DNA from: a virus
Length of the DNA: 35,872 nt
Virus record (IMG/VR): IMGVR_UViG_3300043788_000069
Location: 1-35,872 of that record
Direction: 5' to 3' (one strand)
Part shown: piece after piece, positions 11,829-19,263 of the stretch
Layout: each line of letters opens with the position of its first letter
Position numbering within the stretch: position 1 is the stretch's first letter
The notes under the pieces: generated by a model
Databases searched by the model: none
Told to the model about the DNA's origin: nothing
The model's input: only the letters and a program-made list of their open reading frames with translations
Translations under genes and position numbers: made by a program

Positions 11829-12316
11829 GAAAGACTCCACGCGATGAGCCAGAGACACAGCTGCGTGACTCCGACCTTCTCGGTGACTGAGGGGTTTGGC
11901 ACGAGGAAGTGGGTGGCGATCGGGAACAGCGTCCCGCCAAGCGTGAGGACCCAGAGAGCGTAGTTGTGGCCGTTGCTCAAGAACTGCAGCGCGATCGCCA
12001 GAACGAAGGTTATTGCGGTGCAGATCGTGTGCCAGCGCTCCCCTTGAGGGATGTGCACGGTGGCGGTCCCGGTGAACCCAGTGAGCACAAGGAACACGGC
12101 TGACCCGTCTGCGAGTATTGAGGAGACCCCGTGCCCCCGGAACGCGAATATCAGCGCCACGGCCAGCACCACGAAGGCTGCGTCAAGAGCGACGTGGTAG
12201 TGACCGGTGAGGCCGCTTGAGATCGTCTCCTGGCGCAGTGCCGGAACGAGGTAGTCCTGCACCGCCACCACCGCAAGGAGCGCGAGACAAGCGAGTGCGA
12301 AGTAAAGGTGGGTCAT
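11825..12316 (-). CDS. Multi-pass membrane protein, 163 aa
   Basis: GGAGGATCC precedes the ATG. About five membrane helices can be drawn: LYFALACLALLAVVAV, VALDAAFVVLAVALIFAF, SAVFLVLTGFTGTATV, ICTAITFVLAIALQFL, ALWVLTLGGTLFPIATHF, and perhaps LCLWLIAW. The helix arrangement with a conserved-looking GERWH loop recalls DUF998-type membrane proteins, a weak resemblance. It is coupled to the 48-residue membrane gene. An HNH endonuclease gene on the other strand separates it from the lysis genes. The function is unknown; lysogen membrane modification is one possibility. Confidence 0.65.
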   Translation of the reverse strand: MTHLYFALACLALLAVVAVQDYLVPALRQETISSGLTGHYHVALDAAFVVLAVALIFAFRGHGVSSILADGSAVFLVLTGFTGTATVHIPQGERWHTICTAITFVLAIALQFLSNGHNYALWVLTLGGTLFPIATHFLVPNPSVTEKVGVTQLCLWLIAWSLS

Positions 12317-12332
12317 GGATCCTCCAGCTCGG

Positions 12333-12338
12333 TATAAT
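12333..12338 (+). promoter_or_regulatory. TATAAT box ahead of HNH gene
   Basis: A perfect TATAAT ends 8 bases before the HNH ATG, so transcription would begin almost at the start codon and the message may be leaderless. No good -35 box is found 16-18 bases upstream. Confidence 0.45.
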
Positions 12339-12346
12339 TTAGAACT

Positions 12347-12757
12347 ATGCGTGACCTACTGTGGCTCATGACCGGATCTTCCAGAACGGAAGATGGCTGC
12401 TGGTTGTGGAACGGGACCCCAAAAGCAGACTACCCACATATAACTAAGAAAGGCCTGTTGGTTCACCGAATAGCCTACGAGATAGTGCGTGGCCCAATTC
12501 CAAACGGCTTGTGCGTTTGCCACAAGTGTGACAAACCACATTGTGTAAACCCTGAGCATCTTTTCCTAGGAACCATTGCCGATAACAATCGCGACAAAAC
12601 CGCTAAGAAACGTGACTGGGAATCAAGAAAAACAGCTTGCCCCAAAGGGCACCCATACGATGAAACAAACACTTACTTGAGCAAGAGAAACAAACGCTAC
12701 TGCCGTCAATGTCAGAAAGAACGTCGCTCACTTCGTCATAGCCTTCAGCTCGCTTAA
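12347..12757 (+). CDS. Free-standing HNH homing endonuclease
   Basis: A 136-residue protein with CWLWNG (18-23), VHRIAYEIVRGPIPNGLCVC HxCD (39-62) and CVNPEHLFLGTIADN (66-80): the HNH site is H59, N68, H71 with a CxxC-type metal frame. The C-terminal CPKGHPYDETNTY...RYCRQCQ is the zinc/DNA-binding module frequent in phage homing HNH proteins. It lies on the plus strand within minus-strand late genes, is more AT-rich than its neighbours, and has its own TATAAT. Its 3' end overlaps the spanin gene's 3' end by 30 bases. These are signs of invasion by a mobile endonuclease. Confidence 0.9.
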   Translation: MRDLLWLMTGSSRTEDGCWLWNGTPKADYPHITKKGLLVHRIAYEIVRGPIPNGLCVCHKCDKPHCVNPEHLFLGTIADNNRDKTAKKRDWESRKTACPKGHPYDETNTYLSKRNKRYCRQCQKERRSLRHSLQLA

Positions 12758-13195
12758 ACAAGCTCTATCCCTTGCGCTGACTACATCGCAGGCAAGGGCA
12801 AATCGCTGCAGGCTTGGTCCCAGGTCTCCCCCGCTTCCAGTCCCTCCAGACACTTCTGGAACGCTCTCTCCGGGGGTGGCTGGCTCTCCGGGCTGAGCAG
12901 TTCCGGTGACACCTTTCGGGGCTGGCACTTTACGGGCGTAGCACTGCACGCGGGTAGGATTAGCAGGAGCAACAACGCTCCCACTCCTAAGCCGAGCGAT
13001 TTCACGTTGTAGTTCATCGACGGTGTCCTGGGCGATCTTGGAGTCCTGTATCGCCTGTTTGTCCGCCGCAGCCTTCTCTCGTTGCTGGCATATTTGCTCC
13101 CCGTCCACGATCAGGCTGTGACGGTAGAGAAAGAACCCAGCCACGATCACCACGACCGCGGCCATCCACAGATATCGCTCAATGCTGGTGGTCAT
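12728..13195 (-). CDS. Inner-membrane spanin (Rz-like)
   Basis: The ATG at 13195 (MTTSIERYLWMAAVVVIVAG) is preferred over upstream codons because it puts a single N-terminal membrane anchor (residues ~8-25) at the start. A long periplasmic helix follows (GEQICQQREKAAADKQAIQD and DELQREIARLRSG), then a Pro/Gly-rich region and a Cys-containing end. This is the i-spanin layout. It overlaps the holin-like gene by 17 bases and contains the complete o-spanin gene in another frame. It acts after the endolysin to fuse inner and outer membranes. Confidence 0.85.
   Translation of the reverse strand: MTTSIERYLWMAAVVVIVAGFFLYRHSLIVDGEQICQQREKAAADKQAIQDSKIAQDTVDELQREIARLRSGSVVAPANPTRVQCYARKVPAPKGVTGTAQPGEPATPGESVPEVSGGTGSGGDLGPSLQRFALACDVVSARDRACLSELKAMTK
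12781..13017 (-). CDS. Outer-membrane lipoprotein spanin (Rz1-like), embedded
   Basis: A 78-residue frame wholly inside the i-spanin gene, shifted in frame. It has a lipoprotein signal with a lipobox ILPAC at residues 20-24 (acylated C24) after a run of leucines, and a Pro-rich mature part (PESQPPPERAF). AGGACA lies 8 bases before ATG. The nested Rz/Rz1 architecture is a hallmark of two-component spanins and shows that the host is Gram-negative. Confidence 0.85.
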   Translation of the reverse strand: MNYNVKSLGLGVGALLLLLILPACSATPVKCQPRKVSPELLSPESQPPPERAFQKCLEGLEAGETWDQACSDLPLPAM

Positions 13196-13469
13196 CGTGA
13201 TTCTCTGTCGGGTGCTCGGCCCAGTTGCGGCCGTTGTCGACATACGCCCGAAATACGTATCCAGCAAGTCCAGTCAAGGCAGTGAACACTCCCAAGATAA
13301 CAGCCGTCTCCTGTGTTCCGCGTCCTGTCGCTGGCTGAGCGAAATACCACCCCAAAATATAATCCGTAGTCTTACCGACGAACCAAGCATAGAGAAACAG
13401 CAGCACCCTAGGGACCACCCTGAATGTATCGAACACCTCAGCTGCGTTCATCAGCTGCGCCTTGGTCAA
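13179..13469 (-). CDS. Holin-like membrane protein
   Basis: Two membrane segments (VPRVLLFLYAWFVG, ILGWYF, and ETAVILGVFTALTGLAGYVF) in a 96-residue protein between endolysin and spanins, the usual holin position. The visible start is TTG 13469 (MTKAQL); an ATG at 13451 (MNAAEVFDTFRVV) is an alternative that keeps both helices, and two close starts could give longer and shorter forms. The C-terminus is charged and His-rich (HPTENHDDHQH). It probably forms the lesion that releases the endolysin. Confidence 0.7.
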   Translation of the reverse strand: MTKAQLMNAAEVFDTFRVVPRVLLFLYAWFVGKTTDYILGWYFAQPATGRGTQETAVILGVFTALTGLAGYVFRAYVDNGRNWAEHPTENHDDHQH

Positions 13470-13539
13470 GACTTACCCCATGCGAAGGTCGGACCCAACG
13501 CTCTGCGGCCCCCGCAATTTCGCCGGCAGAGAACGGCGA

Positions 13540-13950
13540 TTACGCATTGCCTGTCAGCAAAATCTGGCCGAGTTGCTCGTACCTCGCTTCGTCCTCGGCG
13601 GTCGAGGTGTGACACTCGGCCTGTGCGCCCGCCCAGTCCTCCACCGTGAGCGCCTGGATGAGCCGCGGCCAGTTGTTCACAAAGCCGTACAGCCCTTCGT
13701 TCAGAGCGATGTCGATGCACACGGACTGGCGCGCATCGTTCAGCGTGCCGTACCACACAAAGGTATGGAGCGATCGGTCGAGTTCTTGCACCTGAGCCAC
13801 AAGGAGTGCAGAGGCTGCGTATTCGCTGATCCCGGCTGAGGTATTGAACCCATATCCTATCGTCACGTAGCCGCGGGTATCCGTGTAGGCTTTGGCCCTG
13901 AACCCCTCCTCCACCTTGAGTCTCGTCACCGCGATGTCGACCGCGCTCAT
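13540..13950 (-). CDS. T4-type lysozyme endolysin (GH24)
   Basis: A 136-residue muramidase. The E-9-D-6-T triad of T4 lysozyme is exact: E15 (VEEGF), D24 (YTDTRGY) and T30 (VTIGYG). The C-terminal ALNEGLYGFVNNWPRLIQAL and DWAGAQAEC fit the helical lobe. It has no signal or SAR segment, so it needs a holin for release. The ATG overlaps the stop of the membrane/coiled-coil gene upstream (ATGA). It cleaves peptidoglycan glycan strands at the end of infection. Confidence 0.92.
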   Translation of the reverse strand: MSAVDIAVTRLKVEEGFRAKAYTDTRGYVTIGYGFNTSAGISEYAASALLVAQVQELDRSLHTFVWYGTLNDARQSVCIDIALNEGLYGFVNNWPRLIQALTVEDWAGAQAECHTSTAEDEARYEQLGQILLTGNA

Positions 13951-14270
13951 TGTCGTTTGAAGTTCCCAGAGCGGCCACGCAGGTACGCCACGTCTTCCTT
14001 TATCTCCATCATGTCGTCATGAAGTTTTTGGCGTTCGGCGAAGCTCTCGTTTAATTGCTGTTCCACTCGCAGGATGTCCCGCCGGTTTTCCTGGTGACGC
14101 TTCTCGATTGCTGCCTGGGCTTCCTCAAACTTGTCTTTAAGCATCTCCTCAATCTGCGATTTGATCCCCGGAAGCAGTATCACCCTTGCCAACCACAAGA
14201 CGCCTGCCGCCACTGCGCTGGACGGCAGGATCCACTGCAGCCATGGCGGGACATCACTCACGCCGCTCAC
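13947..14270 (-). CDS. Membrane-anchored coiled-coil protein before endolysin
   Basis: GTG 14270 overlaps the stop of the virion gene upstream (GTGA); the upstream part of the same open frame is a shadow. GTG 14261 is an alternative. The 107-residue protein has one membrane segment (WLQWILPSSAVAAGVLWLAR, ~10-30), then a long coiled coil (KDKFEEAQAAIEKRHQENRR, EQQLNESFAERQKLHDDMME). Its place just before the endolysin suggests a lysis role such as holin, holin regulator or pinholin-type anchor; it has no recognised family. Confidence 0.65.
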   Translation of the reverse strand: MSGVSDVPPWLQWILPSSAVAAGVLWLARVILLPGIKSQIEEMLKDKFEEAQAAIEKRHQENRRDILRVEQQLNESFAERQKLHDDMMEIKEDVAYLRGRSGNFKRQ

Positions 14271-14836
14271 ACGAGCGACACGCCAATGGTGGCGACGATG
14301 GAAGTGACGGTGCCTCCAGCCACCGCTGAGATGCGCCAGGTGCGCGGCAGGTTCGCGTTCGCGACCGAGTTCGCCGCTGCGGTAAGGGAGGGACCTATCT
14401 GCAGCAGGGTGAATCCCGTGGCGGCCAACGCGGTACTCGCGAGCAAGGTGTAATAGGTGCCGCTCGCGACATCTTGGCCCTGAGCGGTCACAGTGAGCGT
14501 CGGCGTCGTGCCGGTGATGGTCCCGATGTTGATGCCGACGTTCATCATGCGTCGGCCGTTGTTGATGTAGTTGGAGCTGTTCGTCGTGCCCGCAGAGACG
14601 AGATTCAGTGAGAGCGCGGTGAGGTCCTGTGAGACCCCCGGCTGGCCGGAGAGAACCCAGGCGCCATTCCACTGGAAGGTGTTCCCAGTGTCGGTCTCCA
14701 TGAACGTATCCCCGGGCTGGGGACCGCCGATGGGAGTCTGCGTGCCGGCCGTAGCGGCGGGCGTCGAGGCCTTGGTATCGGTCGAAAGCCCGATGAAACA
14801 CGCGGTGTTGCCGAAGCGGAATTGGCTGATCGCCAT
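14267..14836 (-). CDS. Putative virion/tail-associated protein, 189 aa
   Basis: Gly/Thr/Ala-rich, low in charge and beta-type, with GDTFMETDTGNTFQWNGAWV near residues 42-61, a phrase similar to phage tail-fibre or collar proteins that begin a beta domain. The second half (TGTTPTLTVTAQGQDVASGT, TWRISAVAGGTVTSIVATIG) looks like a jelly-roll or sandwich. Starts ATG with TGAGG 8 bases upstream. It may be a decoration or appendage protein. It is coupled to the membrane gene downstream. Confidence 0.65.
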   Translation of the reverse strand: MAISQFRFGNTACFIGLSTDTKASTPAATAGTQTPIGGPQPGDTFMETDTGNTFQWNGAWVLSGQPGVSQDLTALSLNLVSAGTTNSSNYINNGRRMMNVGINIGTITGTTPTLTVTAQGQDVASGTYYTLLASTALAATGFTLLQIGPSLTAAANSVANANLPRTWRISAVAGGTVTSIVATIGVSLV

Positions 14837-14845
14837 GGCGGCGCC

Positions 14846-15052
14846 TCAGTAGAACCGCTTGATGCGGATGCCCCGCTTGGCGGCATTGGGGCCGCTCGAG
14901 GTGTATTCCGTGGTGGGCGGCTCGACGTTCTGATCGGAGCCGCCGAAGGCGAAGCGGAAGTTGGTGTAGTTGCCGGAGTTGCCCCCTTCGGGGACGCCGC
15001 GGCGCGTCTGGATGTTACTGATCCGCCGCACCATCTTTACTGGGTTTGCCAT
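14846..15052 (-). CDS. Small hypothetical late protein, 68 aa
   Basis: ATG 15052 is favoured by GGAGGGG just upstream; the longer frame to 15091 is less likely. The protein MANPVKMVRRISNIQTRRGV then NYTNFRFAFGGSDQN is basic at the start and ends KRGIRIKRFY. It overlaps the next upstream membrane gene by 38 bases. Virion association is likely from position. Confidence 0.6.
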   Translation of the reverse strand: MANPVKMVRRISNIQTRRGVPEGGNSGNYTNFRFAFGGSDQNVEPPTTEYTSSGPNAAKRGIRIKRFY

Positions 15053-15239
15053 GACCCCTCCAGAGAACTGGTAAGAAAACCAGGATGGCAAAGGCGCAGG
15101 CAGTGCCTACCGCCAGAGGGGTCCCCATCCACATCGCCCAACAATAGAGCCCGAACGACATGCTCATCGACACGAGTACGGTAACCCGCGCGGATACCGC
15201 CTGCAATGCGAGCGTCAGGAAGTACGCAACGTCAGCCAT
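15015..15239 (-). CDS. Small membrane protein, 74 aa
   Basis: About two or three hydrophobic helices: VAYFLTLALQAVSARVTVLV, MSFGLYCWAMWMG, LAVGTACAFAILVFLPVLW, then a charged tail (RGHGKPSKDGAADQ). Overlaps both neighbours (8 and 38 bases). It lies between ejection-protein and lysis genes, so an infection-stage or holin-like role is possible. Confidence 0.6.
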   Translation of the reverse strand: MADVAYFLTLALQAVSARVTVLVSMSMSFGLYCWAMWMGTPLAVGTACAFAILVFLPVLWRGHGKPSKDGAADQ

Positions 15240-15423
15240 CGGTCTTGCCTCCGGCGATTAAAGTAAATTTGCCGCCCTTACGTTGATCGGTGAACTTGTA
15301 TTTAAGCTGCAGCATCTTGGTGAGTCTGTCCATGATTTGGAGGCGCAGCTTAGCGCTCTTGGTCTTCTTAAGCATCGCTTGCACGAGCTGAATCGCCTCA
15401 TCTAGGTCCTCAGTTTTGCTCAT
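15232..15423 (-). CDS. Small helical late protein, 63 aa
   Basis: A charged helical N-terminus (MSKTEDLDEAIQLVQAMLKK, LRLQIMDRLTKMLQLKYKF) and a short beta tail (GGKFTLIAGG). ATG overlaps the stop of the 910-residue ejection protein (ATGA). The function is unknown; a small virion or chaperone protein is possible. Confidence 0.6.
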   Translation of the reverse strand: MSKTEDLDEAIQLVQAMLKKTKSAKLRLQIMDRLTKMLQLKYKFTDQRKGGKFTLIAGGKTDG

Positions 15424-18152
15424 CGCTCACCCCGCGCTTCTTCCTTGGCTTTCTTCCGCAGTGCTGCCTTGCCCTCGAATTTCTCCTGCAGCGCTTCCTG
15501 AGTCTCGGGAGAGGCGACAGACATCGGCGCGCGCTGAATGCCGACAAACTGAGCCGCTCTACCGAACTCGCCTGAGGGTGCGCGCTTGGCGCTGCCAGAG
15601 CGCATGGTGAACGGGGTGTACTGAGCCGCGAGGAACTTCGCGAAGTCCTTCATCTGCTTCTGCCACGGATCGTGCGGGTTGGTGATCGCGGCATCGAAGA
15701 AGTCGCGGTTGTGCCAGATGTCCCAGAGATCGCTCCACATCGGGTGGATCTTGGAAGCGACCGTGCCGCCGGGATCGCGGTTGTAGGAGTCGAGATCCTT
15801 CACATAGGTCGGGAGCGAGATGCGCTCGTCGTACCCGTACTTCGGATCCTTGGCACCCGTCCTAGGGAAAAAGTAATCGCGCGGCGTCTGCGGACCCTTG
15901 CCGGTGTAGAGGTACTGGATCGCGGCGGCGGTGCCTGCGGTCGTGGCCGTGGTCGCGAAGATGTAGGCGGTACGCCGGCCGATCCCTTGCCAGTCTCCGG
16001 TCTGCATGAACTTGTCCAGGTCCTTGACCGCATCCACAGCCCCGCCGCCGAACTCTCGTATCGTCCCTAGATTCCAACCGACCGCCCTGATCCCTAAATG
16101 CATGCTGTCGCGCAGCGTCCGGTTCCAGAAGAGGTTGTCGTAGACCAGCTGCCCCATGCGGTTGTCGACCGAGTCCCAGATGCCCTGCATAGTGAGGCGA
16201 AGCTCTGAGCCGCTCATCCCGGGATTGCGGCGGATCGCATCCGCGATCATGTCGTAGGCGACGCCGAGCTTCTGGCGCGGGACGTAGTACTCCATGAGCC
16301 ACGAGTTACTGGTCTCGAGCGCGCGCGTGGCGAGCTCGAGCGGCGCCTTCCAGGGGTGATCCTTGAAGGCTTCAAGCACTTCCTTGCGGATCGTGCCGTT
16401 CTTGAACGATTTGACGAACGAGCCCGCTGGGGTCGCTTGGTAGAGCTCCGGCATGGAGATGCGCGCGCCGCCGGCTTCTAGCGCATCAGCCATCTTCTGC
16501 AGTTCGGGTGTCGCGCCGCCTGGATTAAGCCACGCATTGCGCAGCGCCTTACCCTTGCCGAGCCCGGTGATCGGAGCGAAGGGTGCTGCGACCGCGTTCT
16601 TAAGTCCCTCGCCGAGCTCGCCGCGAGAAAGTTGCTGCACTGCCAGCGAAACCTTGCTGGTAATCGAGTCCATCGTCACGAACCCGCCGTGGAAGGCGGA
16701 GAAGGACAACTGACTCATGTTCATCAGGTTCCCCACCGTACGCGTCCACTGGATGGGATCGCGGTGCCCGATATCGGTGGCTGAGAGATGGTTGTTCAGC
16801 ACCCTGGCGGCATTCTCAGGCGCGGCGTAGCGCCCGGCGATCACGACTTCGCCTTGGTCGTTCACGTAGCGGACTGAGGCGATGGGGTCAGTGATTTCCT
16901 TCCAGCCTTGCGGCGCGGGACCCTTGAAGAACTGAAGGAGTCCATTCCCCTTGAGCTCGTCCACCAACTTCGAGCCCACGATGAGACGATCCATGCTTCT
17001 GAGCTTAAGCATGGTGAGGTCGATCGGGTTGGTTGTGACGGGCTCGAGCCCCTGCGCGATGCCATCCGCCAACGTCGGGATGCGCCGCGTTTTTAGGAAC
17101 TCCTTGGAGCCAAGCAGTGGTGATCGAGCATTGGATGCCAGAAACGCATCGCGTCCTTCCTGCTTCCAGAAGTGCGGGAAGTAGTTCTCGATGTAGTTGA
17201 TGTCCTTTCCGAGCGCTTTCACCTCTCCCCATCGATCGTCCAGCAGCGTGCGGAAAGTTTTCGCTGCAGTCTCGAGCTGAGGAGTGAGTTGCGCCGTGCC
17301 AGCTTCCATACGGTTGATGAAGTCCAGTTGCACCGCGCGCGGCGCGTTGGCGAAAGTTTTCGAGAACTGCTCGACCTGGCTACGAGCCTGATCGCCGCGG
17401 CGGGCGAGCTCGGCCCACTTCTCAGAAGTAAGACTCGCGGTCTCCCGCGCTTCAGGACCGAGAGTCCCCGGTGCGAGGACTGCTTTGGCGGTAGTCGCGA
17501 AGGAGGACTCCGGGATCCCTGAGATCGCTGAGCGTGCCGCCATACCGACCGACTCCAGGGCTTTCCCCAGCGTCTCCCACTTTTGTGCCGCTACGGGGAA
17601 AGCGAGCTGCACGAGGTTGCTGGTGAGGTCTTTCGGGATCGCGCCGGACTGGGTTGTTAACGGCGTATCACCTTTGAAGTCCGAAAATGGATCCAGCTCC
17701 GAGTGACGCAGACTCCCCTCGACCGAAGACAGCAGGCTATTCACGGTTGAATCTTTAGGCAGCAGTCCCTTAGTGGCGGCTTCCGTGGGTCCACCGAGAA
17801 AGGTCTCCGCCGCCGCGGTTGCAGGGGTCAGCACAGTGCTCACCCCTTCCAACGCCGACATGAAGGCTGCCTTGCCGCGCTGCGACCACGTCTTGGCGTG
17901 GAACAGCTCATCGATCGACTGAGAGGTGTCGGCGATGCCCTGGCTCGCTTGTCGCTTAAAGGTCGGCCACCACTCGGTGACGGGCATCGCCATCTTCTCG
18001 GCTGTGCTCTTGCCGGCGAGCGCTTCAGGCGTCCAGTCGTCGGCGCTCTCGGTGATGTGCGAGCTCGACCCGCCGATATCAGGCGCGAACCGCCCGGGCG
18101 TCGCCTCATCGGGCACGAACTTACCGGCGGGCGGATCTGGGACAAAGGGCAT
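15420..18152 (-). CDS. Large internal virion / ejection protein, 910 aa
   Basis: The N-terminus has three short repeats (PFVPDPP, KFVPDEA, RFAPDIG), a pattern seen at the start of large podovirus internal proteins. Then come Ala-rich and charged helices (QARSQVEQFSKTFANAPRAV), a middle domain (YIENYFPHFWKQEGRDAF) and a C-terminal domain with NSWLMEYYVPRQKLGVAYDM and NRMGQLVYDNLFWNR, which resembles the C-terminal regions of large polyvalent-type phage proteins. A weakly hydrophobic stretch (AYIFATTATTAGTAAAIQYL) could insert in the membrane. It is the last of three consecutive large genes, as for the P22 and T7 ejection proteins. No lytic transglycosylase motif was seen. Confidence 0.75.
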   Translation of the reverse strand: MPFVPDPPAGKFVPDEATPGRFAPDIGGSSSHITESADDWTPEALAGKSTAEKMAMPVTEWWPTFKRQASQGIADTSQSIDELFHAKTWSQRGKAAFMSALEGVSTVLTPATAAAETFLGGPTEAATKGLLPKDSTVNSLLSSVEGSLRHSELDPFSDFKGDTPLTTQSGAIPKDLTSNLVQLAFPVAAQKWETLGKALESVGMAARSAISGIPESSFATTAKAVLAPGTLGPEARETASLTSEKWAELARRGDQARSQVEQFSKTFANAPRAVQLDFINRMEAGTAQLTPQLETAAKTFRTLLDDRWGEVKALGKDINYIENYFPHFWKQEGRDAFLASNARSPLLGSKEFLKTRRIPTLADGIAQGLEPVTTNPIDLTMLKLRSMDRLIVGSKLVDELKGNGLLQFFKGPAPQGWKEITDPIASVRYVNDQGEVVIAGRYAAPENAARVLNNHLSATDIGHRDPIQWTRTVGNLMNMSQLSFSAFHGGFVTMDSITSKVSLAVQQLSRGELGEGLKNAVAAPFAPITGLGKGKALRNAWLNPGGATPELQKMADALEAGGARISMPELYQATPAGSFVKSFKNGTIRKEVLEAFKDHPWKAPLELATRALETSNSWLMEYYVPRQKLGVAYDMIADAIRRNPGMSGSELRLTMQGIWDSVDNRMGQLVYDNLFWNRTLRDSMHLGIRAVGWNLGTIREFGGGAVDAVKDLDKFMQTGDWQGIGRRTAYIFATTATTAGTAAAIQYLYTGKGPQTPRDYFFPRTGAKDPKYGYDERISLPTYVKDLDSYNRDPGGTVASKIHPMWSDLWDIWHNRDFFDAAITNPHDPWQKQMKDFAKFLAAQYTPFTMRSGSAKRAPSGEFGRAAQFVGIQRAPMSVASPETQEALQEKFEGKAALRKKAKEEARGER

Positions 18153-19262
18153 TTACTGCCACGTCCCTGAAACGCCGCCAATGACGATCTTATCGCCGGG
18201 TTTAATCTGCCCTGACGCCGCGGCTTTCTGCGCGTCCGCTTCGCTCGCAAAGGTCGGCGTGGACTTGGGCGAGGAAGCTGGAGCCGGCGGCTCGGACACG
18301 CCCTGCCCGCGATCGATCACACCGGACTTTGCGGACTGACTTCCAGACGGTGCTCCCGTTGCGGGATCCACTCCCGTTCCGACACTCGGACGCTCGATCC
18401 CGGTCTGGCGTCCCTGCTCCATGAGCTCCTGGCGGCGCACGTTCAGCTGTCCCATGCGGGTGAGAAGGTCGTTGTACTGCTGCTCCTCATCGGGATTGAG
18501 TTGTCGCAAGCCCCCAGTCTTCGCCTGGATCGCGCGCGCCTGCGTGTTCAGGTCCTTAATCATCCCGTCGATGTCTTTCAGTGAACTCGTGCCCTGGAGC
18601 TTCTGGTCGAACTGTTGCTTCTGGATATCGGCCTTCATGCGCGCGGTGTCGGCATTCATGCGCCGCACCGAGTCCATAACGTTGTCCTGTTCGATCTTAT
18701 GGATGAGTTCCTGCTGCTTGAGATAGGCCGTCTCCTCATTCATGCCGTTCTTCATCGCGGCGAGCTGATCCTTGTACTCGTGCTGCCACTCATCGTTGGT
18801 GAGCTGGCGAGCAGCCTGGATGGCTTTGAGCTTGGCATCCGCCCGCTCGCTATAGGCTTTGGAGAGGGTGTCGAAGTAGCTCTGCTGGAGCTTCCAAGTG
18901 TCGAGCAGCTTCTGGCGGTTCTCTTCGTACTGCTTGGTGGCGTCATCGAACGCCTGCTGGTTGCCCATCAGCATGCCCTTCACCATGCCGTTGGTGGCGC
19001 CGAGCATGGTGCGCGCGTGAAGGCCGATCGCCTTGCCGCCGAGCGCCGTGAGCGCGATGAGCAGAGGCGCCTGCGAGAAGATCCCGGTGTTCCGCTGCGG
19101 CGGCTGCATCGTGGAGAGCGTCTGCGCGGTCTGCTGCGTGGACGCTGCAGCCTGCTCCTGCGCGCCTGCCGCTTGGCCTTCCAGGTCCTGGAACTGCTGG
19201 AGGTCGTTGGCGGGCTGATTCATGCCCGGGAGTCCTGGCATCTGGTCTGGTGAGACTGACAT
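18153..19262 (-). CDS. Ejection-type coiled-coil virion protein, 369 aa
   Basis: The N-terminus is Gln/Ala-rich (LEGQAAGAQEQAAASTQQTA), followed by a hydrophobic helix (QAPLLIALTALGGKAIGLHA), long coiled coils (QAFDDATKQYEENRQKLLDT, TARMKADIQKQQFDQK, QYNDLLTRMGQLNVRRQELM) and a Ser/Pro-rich linker. The C-terminus (TFASEADAQKAAASGQIKPG DKIVIGG) is a small domain found at the end of various phage structural proteins. It abuts the 910-residue gene without overlap. It probably forms part of the DNA-ejection channel. Confidence 0.7.
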   Translation of the reverse strand: MSVSPDQMPGLPGMNQPANDLQQFQDLEGQAAGAQEQAAASTQQTAQTLSTMQPPQRNTGIFSQAPLLIALTALGGKAIGLHARTMLGATNGMVKGMLMGNQQAFDDATKQYEENRQKLLDTWKLQQSYFDTLSKAYSERADAKLKAIQAARQLTNDEWQHEYKDQLAAMKNGMNEETAYLKQQELIHKIEQDNVMDSVRRMNADTARMKADIQKQQFDQKLQGTSSLKDIDGMIKDLNTQARAIQAKTGGLRQLNPDEEQQYNDLLTRMGQLNVRRQELMEQGRQTGIERPSVGTGVDPATGAPSGSQSAKSGVIDRGQGVSEPPAPASSPKSTPTFASEADAQKAAASGQIKPGDKIVIGGVSGTWQ

Positions 19263-19263
19263 T

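Noticed and set aside
13947-14801. A 284-residue single gene before the endolysin.
   Set aside because: Its first ~175 residues are the shifted shadow of the 189-residue virion gene; only the part from GTG 14270 has coherent membrane and coiled-coil features.
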